From: a virus
Length of the DNA: 64,000 nucleotides
Reading direction: 5' to 3' (one strand)
Virus record (IMG/VR): IMGVR_UViG_3300025133_000042
Coordinates: 40,858 to 104,857 of that record
The position numbers were made by a program, and so were the translations under genes. The first letter of the stretch is position 1; each line of letters opens with the position of its first letter. Shown here piece by piece: positions 41,824 through 50,473 of the stretch. The notes under the pieces are model-generated. The model searched no databases. It was not told the origin of the DNA and saw only the letters and a list, made by a program, of their open reading frames with translations.

Positions 41824-42705
41824 TTAGTCTCTATAGTCTGTTAGACGCCCGTCTACGACCATTTCCGGCGAGTCCCCAGTAATTACCCTTTCTCTGCCTA
41901 TTTTAACGGTAACAAAATTTTGCCTAGTTTCTATTTTTGGGAGATCGTCATTCTTATCATCTCCTATAATATATCCTAAAACTTTAAAGTTTAATTTGGT
42001 CTCATATTTTCTTTCTTCCTGAGCCAGAGAAGAAACGTTGTTATTGGCGCTATAACTGTCCTGTAAAAACAGCTCATAAGTATGACCATTGTGATGTAAA
42101 GGAACATAGCTTATGCCCAACCCAGCATTGAGAAATGGAGTTGTCATTTCGTTCATTTGCTGCAGATACTCAGATCTAATGCTTATATTATATTCAACAT
42201 CGATATACATTGGCATCGGCACAGTGATCGTTTCGTATACAACTTTGGTGTTTTTAAATTTATTTGTCGACTGGCCGTAAAGACGCTTCGATACTGCATT
42301 GGCGTTGTCGCTCGTCTTATCTGCAACAATACGACGAGCAATTTCAATCCGACCACGCTTGCCGTCGCCGGGCTGGGCTATGTTACCAAAAACGCCGCCT
42401 TTTCTCGACATGTCCTTGTTTATATTGGTTCTCTCAATCATGATTGACGGTAATATAAAAACGCCGTTCGCATCTCTTAAGTCCGGATTATTTTTGACTT
42501 GGAAGGAGCGCTCGGCTGATACCCACGTCACTGGTACCTCTTTTCGGCCGGTATTCGCGTCAACATATATATTCAGAGATTTTATATAATTATAAAGAGC
42601 TGTGTCGATATCCTCCAAGGTTGAAGGGTAAATTATATCCTCTTTAACGACAGAGGGATCATCAACTTCTGTGTAGCTGTAATCTTTTTCTTTATTGTAG
42701 CCCAT
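41824..42705 (-). CDS. Neck/tail completion protein (gp15/gp3-like position), 293 aa
   Basis: Encoded between the neck and sheath genes, where T4 has its tail completion genes. It has the segments SLNIYVDANTGRKEVPVTW, ETITVPMPMYIDVEYNISIR and FKVLGYIIG, a beta-rich pattern recalling tail sheath stabiliser proteins. Starts inside the end of the upstream gene (14-nt overlap). Assignment by position and pattern. Confidence 0.7.
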   Translation of the reverse strand: MGYNKEKDYSYTEVDDPSVVKEDIIYPSTLEDIDTALYNYIKSLNIYVDANTGRKEVPVTWVSAERSFQVKNNPDLRDANGVFILPSIMIERTNINKDMSRKGGVFGNIAQPGDGKRGRIEIARRIVADKTSDNANAVSKRLYGQSTNKFKNTKVVYETITVPMPMYIDVEYNISIRSEYLQQMNEMTTPFLNAGLGISYVPLHHNGHTYELFLQDSYSANNNVSSLAQEERKYETKLNFKVLGYIIGDDKNDDLPKIETRQNFVTVKIGRERVITGDSPEMVVDGRLTDYRD

Positions 42706-43186
42706 TGAACGTCCCCTCTCGTGCCCTCACACACTTCGCAGATATCTCATAGCGATGATCGACCTGGCCAAATAACTGCTTAGGCTCAGATAAAGTGACA
42801 ATCTCATATATAATGTCGCCATATTGCACGAAGTCGCCGGTTCGAACAAACAAATCTTGATCTTCCGTTAATCTTCTCTTGTGAAAATGAATAGTTATCT
42901 CAGCGTCTCTGTCCATGCCGTAAGCCTGGTGGTTGGTTTGATATGACTCCCACTCTACCAAAGCGTAAACTCTTATCGGGGGCGCAAAGGCCTTGGAGAT
43001 CGACTCGCCATAAATCGGATGAAAGTTTGAAGCGTCGATATCAATTGGGTAGTAAACAACCTGCTGGCCGACGACGCGCTCAATAATTTCATCGTTAACT
43101 TGTTTTACTAAATCGCGCTCTTTCTTGTTTATAAAAAGAGGCGGTGGTGGAGCAGTAGGTTGTGACCATTTGTTTTCATTCGACAT
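42692..43186 (-). CDS. Neck protein, T4 gp14-like, 164 aa
   Basis: After a Pro-rich start, KKERDLVKQVNDEIIERVVG and YPIDIDASNFHPIYGESISK match my recollection of gp14-type neck proteins of T4-like phages, which also begin with a helix preceding a YGE segment. It would join the head to the tail. Lies 4 nt after the gp13-like gene. Confidence 0.72.
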   Translation of the reverse strand: MSNENKWSQPTAPPPPLFINKKERDLVKQVNDEIIERVVGQQVVYYPIDIDASNFHPIYGESISKAFAPPIRVYALVEWESYQTNHQAYGMDRDAEITIHFHKRRLTEDQDLFVRTGDFVQYGDIIYEIVTLSEPKQLFGQVDHRYEISAKCVRAREGTFNGLQ

Positions 43187-43190
43187 TTAT

Positions 43191-44477
43191 TTACCCAACA
43201 TATATGTTATAAGGAACATTCTGCATGATCTTGTTTGTATTATCCATCATCTCAGAGTCGCTAGCAACCAACTTGGGATATGTAAGCTCGTCAAGCACAG
43301 TTTTAAGCTCCTCACGGAGGGCATTTTGTTCCTCTTTGGCTTGGGACAATAATTCGGAATGATTTAATGTTACACTTTCTCCTGGGATTGGTATTGTCGC
43401 GAATTTACCTCTAATTTGCCCTAACATCTCTTTGCATAGAGATAGTGCGAATCTTCTAATCCATTGTTTGCCAATACTATTGATGCTCTTGTAGGGAAGA
43501 TTGCCAAACGGCAAGGTATTTAAGTTATTGACGCCCTCTGTGCCTGATGCTCGCGATGACTCACTCTCGTCCCATGGGTCAGTAGCCAAGGTAAACTCCA
43601 CGTAAAGATTATCTGGGCTGATATCCTGAGGCACAGGAAATAATCTCAACTTGTTATTTTTAATTTCGTATGAATAGTGAGAATTTCTTGTATAAATGGT
43701 GTCTTCGTAGGCCATGGCCTGCATTTTATTCTGCCACGCTGGAATAACCTCAAAAGTAGAATCATCTGCGTACATGCCATAAGTCGACAAGTTACCAATT
43801 GCATTAATGCCGCCATAGTATCCAAAAAACCTCCACATTGCGTGCGGCGTCTTGTAGTACACTCTGCGAATCGTAACCCTCTTGTCGCCAACCTTGTTGT
43901 AAAAAGCGCTAGTTGCGCTATCCGAGGAAGAGGAGATCATTGTCTGCAAGTCATAATCTTGTTGACCGGAGGTTAAGTCAATCGATGCAGAATATATATT
44001 TTCAGTCCCGCCGATGCCTGCTTCCATCGCAACTGTATCGCCAATGTGCTTGGCATAGCCCAGAGTAAACTTGGGCATACGCAGCTCGATGCTGGAACCT
44101 GAAAGTGGAGAATCGCTGGTGTGCATGCCATCATGATCAAAAGACCCAGTTGTCGCGCCGAGGGCTTGCCCAAGGGTGTTCTTCCCTTGGTGTATGTTGA
44201 CGATATACGAATATTCTAGAACCGATTCTTCATAAGCTGCAAAAATGTTTTTTTGAGTTATCTCAATATCTAAAACATCACCACCAAGTTTACGAAATGT
44301 GTAGTTTACTTGATCTATGGCGCCTGAAACAAAGTTGGCATCGTAAAGATCGGATCCGGTATCGGCGTATATGCCATATGGATAATTTGCTACTGTTGCA
44401 GCGTCAGATGTGCTACCAGTTTCAGGTAAAATATTAGTTGGCGCCGTTTGGGACGGCCTTAAGGTTGGTAGCGACAT
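43191..44477 (-). CDS. Neck/head-completion protein, T4 gp13-like, 428 aa
   Basis: Located just upstream of the gp14-like gene. The beta-rich middle (RVYYKTPHAMWRFFG then EVIPAWQNKMQAMAYED) and the helical C-terminus (KQWIRRFALSLCKEMLGQIRGK, written here in part) fit gp13-like neck proteins of marine T4-like phages. The first 60 residues are low in complexity. The name is based on position and general pattern. Confidence 0.72.
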   Translation of the reverse strand: MSLPTLRPSQTAPTNILPETGSTSDAATVANYPYGIYADTGSDLYDANFVSGAIDQVNYTFRKLGGDVLDIEITQKNIFAAYEESVLEYSYIVNIHQGKNTLGQALGATTGSFDHDGMHTSDSPLSGSSIELRMPKFTLGYAKHIGDTVAMEAGIGGTENIYSASIDLTSGQQDYDLQTMISSSSDSATSAFYNKVGDKRVTIRRVYYKTPHAMWRFFGYYGGINAIGNLSTYGMYADDSTFEVIPAWQNKMQAMAYEDTIYTRNSHYSYEIKNNKLRLFPVPQDISPDNLYVEFTLATDPWDESESSRASGTEGVNNLNTLPFGNLPYKSINSIGKQWIRRFALSLCKEMLGQIRGKFATIPIPGESVTLNHSELLSQAKEEQNALREELKTVLDELTYPKLVASDSEMMDNTNKIMQNVPYNIYVG

Positions 44478-44515
44478 TCATGAGATCTCCTAGAATGTAA
44501 TTAGTTTCTAGAAGC

Positions 44516-44824
44516 TCATTTCGCCGGCTTGCTTTTTTTCTTTGGCTTTGCAGCGGCTTTTTTTCTCCAACTCTTCTTCGGTGCGGGCTTCGCTACTTCC
44601 ACAACTTTCTCAATAACCTCAGCTACTTCCTCAACAGCCGTTTCAACAAGGGCTTCCACCACTTCTTCTTTTGCCTGTTTAATTTGTACAGTTTCTTCTT
44701 CGGTAATTACGCCGTCAGCTTCAGCTTCTTTTATGACGCCTCGTAGGCGATTGTAAGTTTCTCTTACAGAGGCATACTTTTTAGCATATTTTGGACTATG
44801 AAGTCTCTTTTTACGTTTACCCAT
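44516..44824 (-). CDS. Small basic-tailed late protein, 102 aa
   Basis: Begins MGKRKKRLHSPKYAKKYASV, has a central acidic coiled-coil helix (residues 40-80) and ends in a histone H1-like Lys/Ala/Pro tail (KSWRKKAAAKPKKKSKPAK). Such a tail suggests nucleic acid binding, perhaps packaged with DNA. ATG at 44824 with AAGGAGA and a putative late promoter motif close upstream. Preceded by a terminator, so it is an independent unit. Confidence 0.72.
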   Translation of the reverse strand: MGKRKKRLHSPKYAKKYASVRETYNRLRGVIKEAEADGVITEEETVQIKQAKEEVVEALVETAVEEVAEVIEKVVEVAKPAPKKSWRKKAAAKPKKKSKPAK

Positions 44825-44842
44825 TATAGGTCTCCTTGGTTG

Positions 44843-44856
44843 ATAATAAATAGTGT
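44843..44856 (-). promoter_or_regulatory. Putative late-promoter motif (ACTATTTATTAT)
   Basis: Minus-strand ACACTATTTATTAT, 9 nt after the terminator hairpin and 18 nt before the ATG at 44824. Confidence 0.6.
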
Positions 44857-44865
44857 GAATATAAC

Positions 44866-44897
44866 AAAAAACCCCTTGTCTGTAAAAGAGCAAGGGG
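44866..44897 (-). terminator. Intrinsic terminator after the 44922 gene
   Basis: 7-bp stem CCCCTTG/CAAGGGG with a 12-nt loop, followed by TTTTTT on the minus strand. Confidence 0.88.
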
Positions 44898-44921
44898 CTT
44901 TGATGTTGTGGATATTAGGGA

Positions 44922-45386
44922 TTAGCCTTGTACACCAGCGTCCGCACTTATATCTAGTGTGACTCCATTAACATAATATTTATTACCATCACAAATAAAT
45001 TCATAATGGGTTCCACCTTTAGCCTCTCCGTTAATCTGAAGGTAGTCAGCATTTTCATCTAGTAGATATTGCCCCGCGTCTGCCTGGGCTTCGCCAACCA
45101 GGATGGTTATTAAGTCAGCAACAAAAGTTGATGCCCCGGCTGCTCTAACCTTAATAAGGCAATTGTCGCTACCAGCATCCAAAACTGTGGTTTTAACGAT
45201 AAATTTGCACCACCAGCCAGCACCAGCTTCAGATGGGTGCGGAAGGGAGTGTACCATGGTCTCACTGTAATCAGTACCATCCAACATGAAGACGGTGCCG
45301 CACGCGGCGGGTTGTATCGAGGTTGCGGTGGTTGTCAGCGCTTCAACCTTCTTTCTATCTGCTGAATATCTTCCTAGTTTACTCAT
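44922..45386 (-). CDS. Probable head-associated protein, 154 aa
   Basis: A single gene framed by its own motif and terminator right after the capsid gene. The product is Ala/Gly/Thr-rich and looks beta-stranded (CKFIVKTTVLDAGSDN, VADLITILVGEAQA, HYEFICDGNKYYVNGV). That resembles small decoration or fibre-associated proteins, and a similar KYYVNG ending occurs in virion surface proteins. Not identified further. An independent late unit this close to the capsid suggests high-copy expression. Confidence 0.68.
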   Translation of the reverse strand: MSKLGRYSADRKKVEALTTTATSIQPAACGTVFMLDGTDYSETMVHSLPHPSEAGAGWWCKFIVKTTVLDAGSDNCLIKVRAAGASTFVADLITILVGEAQADAGQYLLDENADYLQINGEAKGGTHYEFICDGNKYYVNGVTLDISADAGVQG

Positions 45387-45428
45387 GTTCGTTTTCTCCT
45401 TTTAAAAAGGCGCCTTGCCTTATCAATC

Positions 45429-45442
45429 ATTATAAATAGTGT
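45429..45442 (-). promoter_or_regulatory. Putative late-promoter motif (best match, ACTATTTATAAT)
   Basis: Minus-strand ACACTATTTATAAT, 43 nt upstream of the ATG at 45386 and 24 nt after the capsid terminator. Confidence 0.6.
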
Positions 45443-45465
45443 TTGGATATCATAAATACCAAAAT

Positions 45466-45499
45466 AAAAAACCCCGCCAAGAGAAACCTCAAGGCGGGG
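45466..45499 (-). terminator. Intrinsic terminator after the major capsid gene
   Basis: Stem CCCCGCC/GGCGGGG, with additional pairing GAG/CTC inside, followed by TTTTTT on the minus strand; 24 nt after the capsid stop. Confidence 0.9.
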
Positions 45500-45522
45500 C
45501 TAGTTTGTTGGCTATCTAGCTA

Positions 45523-47340
45523 TTAGCTTGCGCCAGCTTCACCAAGGAGTCCGCGTACAACCACGAGGCCATACATATCAGGTCGGACCATCTTCTTGGC
45601 GTAGCGGGTCATGACTCCCTTACGGGGCACGAAGTCCTCTACACCAAAGATGGTGGGAGTGACCTGTAGCGGGACGTAAGGAGCGTAAACATATCCGCTC
45701 TCCAAGAAGCTTCCGCCCTTGCGGCCAACGAGGACCACGTTGCGGGGGAAGTAAGGATCAACCCAGACATCCCACTTGCGGCTTAAGCTACCAGCCTTGA
45801 CAGTGCCGATATCACCCTTGTTAGCGTCGGCAGTAACGTTAGCACGGAAACCGGACGTGAACTCAAGGATATTGGCGACCTCGGGAGAAGTGACGAGGAA
45901 CGTCGCTCCACCGCGAAGTGTCTTTCTGTGGATCTGAGCCGAAACATCATTGACCGTCTCAATGAGGGTCTCGTACCACTCGCTTACCGTACCAGTGAAG
46001 TCCGGAGCTGCGGCGGTTGCGCCAAGCTCTGCACCGGTAGTGCGGTTAACGAATAGACCCGGGGCACGTGACCAGTAGTACGTACCAGCCTTAGCGCCCT
46101 GAATGAGATCGTTGAGGATCTCACGATCAACCTCTAGAGCAATCTGCTCGGAGAGGAGCGAAGTAAGCTCAACCTCAGCGTCGAGGTTGTGATAAGCATT
46201 GAGATCCTGAGCAAGCTCGGGAGTCCACTTTGCCTTGAGCTTCTTGGTCATCGCAGTGACAGGCACTGAGTCGACATTGAGGTCGATCTCGGGGATGTCA
46301 ACGTTAAGACCAGAAGTGCCAGACTTAGTATCAGGCGAGCCTTCCAACGGGAAGTTAGAGCCACGAACATTACCAAGCTCGACATTTGCAAAAAGGTCAG
46401 CGACAGGATAACTAGCAACACCAAGCTGATCCTTGTCGGCGCCGACTTGGAAATCATCACCTTCAAAGTTAATATCGCCGGCGGCAGAGTCCACGAGAAC
46501 GATACGAAGACGATCCATCACAGCGGTGCCTGCTGAAGAAATCAGCTGAGTTAGGCGACGTACGTGAGACGTCGTTGATAACATGTCATTGACGGCTCCG
46601 CCAGAATCGTCGAAACCACGAATCTGGCCGGAAGCCGTTTGGAGTTCGATCGCAATTAAGTTATCTCTATTCAAGGTAGACGAAATCGAATCAAAATCGC
46701 AATCTAGAACCTGGATCTTGTAAGTTGAATTTGCCAAAACGTCGGGATCCCACTTGATAAGCTTCTTCTCTGCGTCCGTAAGAGCGCTAACAAGCTTGCC
46801 GTTGGTGGTGAGCTGCTCGGTGATGATGCCCAAACCAGCCGTATCGGCCGCGTCGACAGAACCAGTCGGTGAAGAATAGCCGGTCTGCAGGCCGTAAAGA
46901 CCTCCGCCGGACTCCAAGATATCAGTGACACCGCCAGTCAGCTGCGAACCAACCACGCCGCCGCCGTAAAGCGATTGATTGGCAGTGAGCCCAGCCGTGC
47001 CATCAGTGTACTGGAAGTCCATGAAGAAGATGAGGCCGGATGGCAAACTCATCGCTTGGACAGAAACAAGTTCGTTAGCAACGAGGCTACCGAAGACGCG
47101 GCGGACGATGGGGAATGCGACGGACGCAAAACCCTGGACATCGCCAGCTGCCATTGATGAAGCTTCCTTTAGAAGCTGCTTGGCCTGGTTCTCTAAGAGA
47201 ACTGCCATTGTGTTTTTTGATTGATCATTCTCAAGACCCTCAAGAAGTCCTGTGCGTTCCCACTTTTCTAATAGGGCAGCACCTTCCTTCTGAAGAGATC
47301 TCTCTTGAATGCCTTCTGTTAATTTATCGAGTACAGACAT
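45523..47340 (-). CDS. 23: Major capsid protein (T4 gp23-like)
   Basis: A 605-aa HK97-fold capsid protein. The N-terminal region (about 60 residues, helical and charged) precedes FASVAFPIVRRVFGSLVANELV and QAMSLPSGLIFFMDFQY, the hallmark of gp23 in T4-like phages; DVWVDPYFPRNVVLVGRKG and the terminal MVRPDMYGLVVVRGL also match. Candidate gp21 cleavage sites of L-x-E type occur at LLE (48-50), so the first about 50 residues may be removed during maturation (inference). The scaffold gene sits 1 nt upstream and a strong terminator follows. Confidence 0.96.
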   Translation of the reverse strand: MSVLDKLTEGIQERSLQKEGAALLEKWERTGLLEGLENDQSKNTMAVLLENQAKQLLKEASSMAAGDVQGFASVAFPIVRRVFGSLVANELVSVQAMSLPSGLIFFMDFQYTDGTAGLTANQSLYGGGVVGSQLTGGVTDILESGGGLYGLQTGYSSPTGSVDAADTAGLGIITEQLTTNGKLVSALTDAEKKLIKWDPDVLANSTYKIQVLDCDFDSISSTLNRDNLIAIELQTASGQIRGFDDSGGAVNDMLSTTSHVRRLTQLISSAGTAVMDRLRIVLVDSAAGDINFEGDDFQVGADKDQLGVASYPVADLFANVELGNVRGSNFPLEGSPDTKSGTSGLNVDIPEIDLNVDSVPVTAMTKKLKAKWTPELAQDLNAYHNLDAEVELTSLLSEQIALEVDREILNDLIQGAKAGTYYWSRAPGLFVNRTTGAELGATAAAPDFTGTVSEWYETLIETVNDVSAQIHRKTLRGGATFLVTSPEVANILEFTSGFRANVTADANKGDIGTVKAGSLSRKWDVWVDPYFPRNVVLVGRKGGSFLESGYVYAPYVPLQVTPTIFGVEDFVPRKGVMTRYAKKMVRPDMYGLVVVRGLLGEAGAS

Positions 47341-47341
47341 T

Positions 47342-48472
47342 TTAAGATTCCTCCTTGTTGTTAAATGAATTATTAATACCTGCTAGTATTTTCCAGCGAT
47401 CTATTGCTGGGTCTTTTTTAAATTGCTGTCTTTCCGTATTACGTCTAGACATAATCAAAGTTGAAGTCGTTTTGTTAACTGCCTCGCTCAACGATTGTGG
47501 CTGATTGGTGGTGCTGCCCGCTGCGCTCTGAAGTGTTTCAAAGATTATCTTTGCTTCCTCAACTGTCTTCGATTCTGACAATGCTTCGACAACTTTTTGT
47601 TTATGCCGCTCATTAATGGAGTTGTTTGTCAAAACCTGATTTGTATATAAAAGACGCGCGTTGGTTAAATTAGTCTCAACCAACTTATCTTTAGCCTCTT
47701 CTATAATACTAATGTATGTTTGTTTTTCTTTGTTGGAGTTTGATAGCGCTTCATTAAGCTCTGCAATCTTAGCTTCCAAACTTTCGTTCGTCTTCTCAAG
47801 ACCTTCCGAGGCCTTCCTCATGGCAGCCATCTTCTCGCGACGTTCAGAGTCCTGCTCTAGAGCGAGAAGTTCTTCTTCTGCTAGCTCAACGACGGTGTCG
47901 GCAACCAAATTATGGCCCGGGCGGTGTGTGTCGACGCTAAGATCTACCGTAAGGTGCTCTTGAATCTCTGTGGAGTCGTCTGCAGATTGCTCACCTTCTC
48001 TTGCAGCCTCTTCGGGCGTGGATGAAAATGCGTCCTCTTCGACGAGTGTGCGGAGCTGATCGAGGTCTACGTCAAACACCTCTTCTAGCATGGGCTCTTC
48101 TCCAGTCATTTCTATTGCTGCAGCTTCTCGGTCAAAAGCCGGGGGCTCTGGCTCGCCGGCTTCAAGCTGCTTAAGAAGATCGTCGACATTAATCTCTATT
48201 TTTGTAGTTTCTTGGTCGTCCGGACACGCGCAAGCCTCTTCGCCATCGACGCTAGCCATGGGCAGTTCTGGCATTTCTGCCTCTGGCTCGGCCAGGGCCG
48301 GCTCTGGGAGGGGATCTTCCAACGCCATTTCTTCATCTTGTTCCAAGATGGTCTCAACAGCCTCTTTAATTTGGCTAGAATACTTTTCTAACAACGATGC
48401 CTCAGCTGACCTTACTGCAGCTTCCTTCAACGCAGTGGCATCAATTATGGCCTGATCAAGCATGTCTGACAT
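47342..48472 (-). CDS. 22: Prohead scaffold protein (T4 gp22-like)
   Basis: A 376-aa protein located just before the capsid gene. It is strongly acidic in residues 45-210 (Glu/Asp/Pro-rich), then coiled coil (about 215-300), with a basic C-terminal region (SRRNTERQQFKKDPAIDRWK). This is the typical layout of scaffold/core proteins degraded by the gp21 protease. The sequence itself is low in conserved motifs, so identity rests on order and composition. Confidence 0.85.
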   Translation of the reverse strand: MSDMLDQAIIDATALKEAAVRSAEASLLEKYSSQIKEAVETILEQDEEMALEDPLPEPALAEPEAEMPELPMASVDGEEACACPDDQETTKIEINVDDLLKQLEAGEPEPPAFDREAAAIEMTGEEPMLEEVFDVDLDQLRTLVEEDAFSSTPEEAAREGEQSADDSTEIQEHLTVDLSVDTHRPGHNLVADTVVELAEEELLALEQDSERREKMAAMRKASEGLEKTNESLEAKIAELNEALSNSNKEKQTYISIIEEAKDKLVETNLTNARLLYTNQVLTNNSINERHKQKVVEALSESKTVEEAKIIFETLQSAAGSTTNQPQSLSEAVNKTTSTLIMSRRNTERQQFKKDPAIDRWKILAGINNSFNNKEES

Positions 48473-48493
48473 ATCACAACTCCTAGAGATTCA

Positions 48494-48507
48494 AATGTAA
48501 ATAGTAT
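48494..48507 (-). promoter_or_regulatory. Putative late-promoter motif (ACTATTTACATT)
   Basis: Minus-strand ATACTATTTACATT, 22 nt before the scaffold ATG at 48472, ahead of the scaffold-capsid pair. Confidence 0.55.
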
Positions 48508-48551
48508 ATATTTTTGGAAAAAGACACTTTATATACAGCATGGCAAGGTAG

Positions 48552-49121
48552 CTATATATTGATGCCGGATCCAGAAATATATGTATCGGACATTCTCTCT
48601 GCGGGGATATTAGTCAATTCTGCGTATACTTGATAGCTTGATGTCACATTCGCGCCGGCGCCGACGTTCATCAAACAAACATGATCAGTTCGCACGCCGA
48701 AAGTGATCTTCTGTCCATAATTAGTAGTGCCTGTGACATACTGCAAGATATGTACATGTCCTTTTGAATACTGCATCGGTGCAGAATTAGCTGCACTAGT
48801 TCCAGTCAGGGAAAAGGTATTTTTGCCAGCTTTATCAGTTCCTGCGGCATCTTGCGGACTACCAAAAAACACCAACAAGTTGTTGGTAAACTCGTTGGTG
48901 CTGCTAGCAACAACGAACTTATTTGGGATAGTCTGAACAGTTACCGACTTGGCGACCCGCGGGAACTCAAATTTAATGATACTGCCGCTATTCTGCGAGG
49001 CCTCTAGGTACGAACAAGTTAAAAATGGCGTGCCGGCGGCCTGGTAGGATCCAACATGACCCAAACCAACTCCCGTTGATCCACCAAATATCGCCTGTTT
49101 TGTGGTTGCGTCTGTTGCCAT
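48552..49121 (-). CDS. Probable head decoration/structural protein, 189 aa
   Basis: A Gly/Ser/Thr/Ala-rich beta-type sequence (QAIFGGSTGVGLGHVGSY, IIKFEFPRVAKSVTVQTI, YQVYAELTNIPAERMSD). It lies between the bS21-like gene and the scaffold gene. The composition suits a capsid-surface or head-vertex protein. No family was recognised. Confidence 0.7.
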   Translation of the reverse strand: MATDATTKQAIFGGSTGVGLGHVGSYQAAGTPFLTCSYLEASQNSGSIIKFEFPRVAKSVTVQTIPNKFVVASSTNEFTNNLLVFFGSPQDAAGTDKAGKNTFSLTGTSAANSAPMQYSKGHVHILQYVTGTTNYGQKITFGVRTDHVCLMNVGAGANVTSSYQVYAELTNIPAERMSDTYISGSGINI

Positions 49122-49124
49122 TTT

Positions 49125-49352
49125 TTACCTCTCTCCGTTGCATGGGTTTCTCAAAGCTTCTGCTTTTTGAGCATTTCGCTTCTTTTTGAGCTTTTCTCTT
49201 CTTCTTTTCGTTGAGGGCTTCTCATAGAACCTCTTATCCAGGAATCTCTCAACAACTTTTTCTTTCTTACATTTTTTAATGAATCTTTTTATTAGTCTTG
49301 TCTGGTCGCCTCTGCAATCTTTCAAGCGAACTACAACGTTTGCGCTAGCCAT
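49125..49352 (-). CDS. rpsU: Ribosomal protein bS21 homologue
   Basis: A 75-aa basic protein. The segment KRFYEKPSTKRRREKLKKK (about 40-58) is the bS21 signature (E. coli has REFYEKPTTERKRAK), and the N-terminal VVVRLKDCRGDQTRLIKRFIKKC matches the preceding helix. bS21 sits near the mRNA exit and helps initiation. Phage bS21 homologues are known and could be inserted into host 30S subunits to favour viral messages. The gene overlaps the upstream stop by 8 nt and lies inside the head operon, so it is made late. Confidence 0.88.
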   Translation of the reverse strand: MASANVVVRLKDCRGDQTRLIKRFIKKCKKEKVVERFLDKRFYEKPSTKRRREKLKKKRNAQKAEALRNPCNGER

Positions 49353-49770
49353 TATTTACCAACTTGCTCCAATTATTACTTGCCAGCTTCATTATTCCAG
49401 CTATATCTACACCAGAATCTTTTGGTGAATAGCCAGACAACGGGTTGGCGCCTGATTTTGCTTCGGGAGGTATCTCCTCCACTCCACTAAATAGATCCAC
49501 ATTTCCAAAACCAACTGATTCATTTAATCTTTTAATTCTTTCTTGTCGTTGGGCTTCCATCTCTGTAGAGCGCCGGTCGAGATCTTGTTTCGTTGGTCGA
49601 GCCTTCTTGGGACTCTCTACCGTAAGGCCTTCGACAACAACTTTTTGTGTACTTAAGCCTTGCGCAACTTCTGTTACTATTCCAGATAAAACGCCCTCTT
49701 CAAAAATGCACTCTTTTATACACTCTTTTATAAGGGGTTTAAGTATTTTTTTTAATTCTGTTTTATTCAT
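49345..49770 (-). CDS. Hypothetical late protein, 141 aa
   Basis: Starts MNKTELKKILKPLIKECIKECIFEEG, an amphipathic helix like other late proteins here; the rest is charged, with a Ser/Gly-rich C-terminus. It sits between prohead protease and bS21. It may be a small prohead core protein that is processed by the protease; no motif proves this. Confidence 0.68.
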   Translation of the reverse strand: MNKTELKKILKPLIKECIKECIFEEGVLSGIVTEVAQGLSTQKVVVEGLTVESPKKARPTKQDLDRRSTEMEAQRQERIKRLNESVGFGNVDLFSGVEEIPPEAKSGANPLSGYSPKDSGVDIAGIMKLASNNWSKLVNNG

Positions 49771-49794
49771 TACTAGCCTTTTCTTATATTTTTT

Positions 49795-50424
49795 TTAATC
49801 CTTAAGTATGTCTCTGATGATATCATTAATCTTTTGATCTCTGTTGCCAAGAGATTCATTCATTCCGATAGTTATGCCGGCGGGGGCCGTATTATTCCCA
49901 GTTGATAAGTACGCTCCGGGGGTGGAGGGCTCCGAAACAATATCAAAACAAATTAGTTGAAAGTCGTCTTCGACAATTGTCTGGCCATTGTGCTCTTTGA
50001 CCGTACCTAGGCCGCGGGATGAAATACCTAATTTGACACCAGACTTAACCAATGCCTTTAGAATATTGCCGGATGGAGTATCGAGTACCTCGATCTTGCC
50101 AATAACGTCACTGCCCATAAAGTGCAGCTTGCTGACCAAATGACTTGCATTCTTTAAATTAATTACAGAACTCTCTGGATGGTCCAGCTCACCTAGGGCT
50201 CTTCTTTCTTGAATCGACCTCTGGTAAGCCTCCACTTCTCTTTGTAGCGTCGGCAAACGGTATATTCTTCCGTTTCCATTCTTAACGCCTGCTCTTTGAC
50301 ATACGCCAACGAGATAGACAGTACCATTATTGGCGCGATCGCGCTCAGATTCAGTCAAAACGTCTACGGGGCAGCGGCCCTCAGGGCATAGTTCAAAATA
50401 TTCTTGTAAAAGTTGTTTAGCCAT
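49795..50424 (-). CDS. 21: Prohead protease (T4 gp21-like, S80)
   Basis: Contains NGNGRIYRLPTLQREVEAY, the catalytic-His segment ALGELDHPESSVI, and GKIEVLDTPSGNILKALV followed by VKLGISSRGLG, where the Ser of SSRG is the expected nucleophile. This is the gp21 (peptidase S80) fold, distinct from the ClpP-like gene at 4.8 kb. It should cleave scaffold and capsid at L-x-E sites during maturation. The ATG at 50424 was chosen; a GTG at 50439 in the same frame adds five residues and cannot be excluded. Preceded by terminator and micro-ORF. Confidence 0.92.
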   Translation of the reverse strand: MAKQLLQEYFELCPEGRCPVDVLTESERDRANNGTVYLVGVCQRAGVKNGNGRIYRLPTLQREVEAYQRSIQERRALGELDHPESSVINLKNASHLVSKLHFMGSDVIGKIEVLDTPSGNILKALVKSGVKLGISSRGLGTVKEHNGQTIVEDDFQLICFDIVSEPSTPGAYLSTGNNTAPAGITIGMNESLGNRDQKINDIIRDILKD

Positions 50425-50450
50425 TGTATTGTCATCCACACAAAATGTAT

Positions 50451-50473
50451 AAAAAAGCGGGGCTCACCCCCGC
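50451..50473 (-). terminator. Intrinsic terminator upstream of prohead protease
   Basis: Stem GCGGGG/CCCCGC with a 5-nt loop followed by TTTTTT on the minus strand. The TGA of the 21-aa micro-ORF lies in its loop, so translation of the peptide could disrupt the hairpin. Confidence 0.85.
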
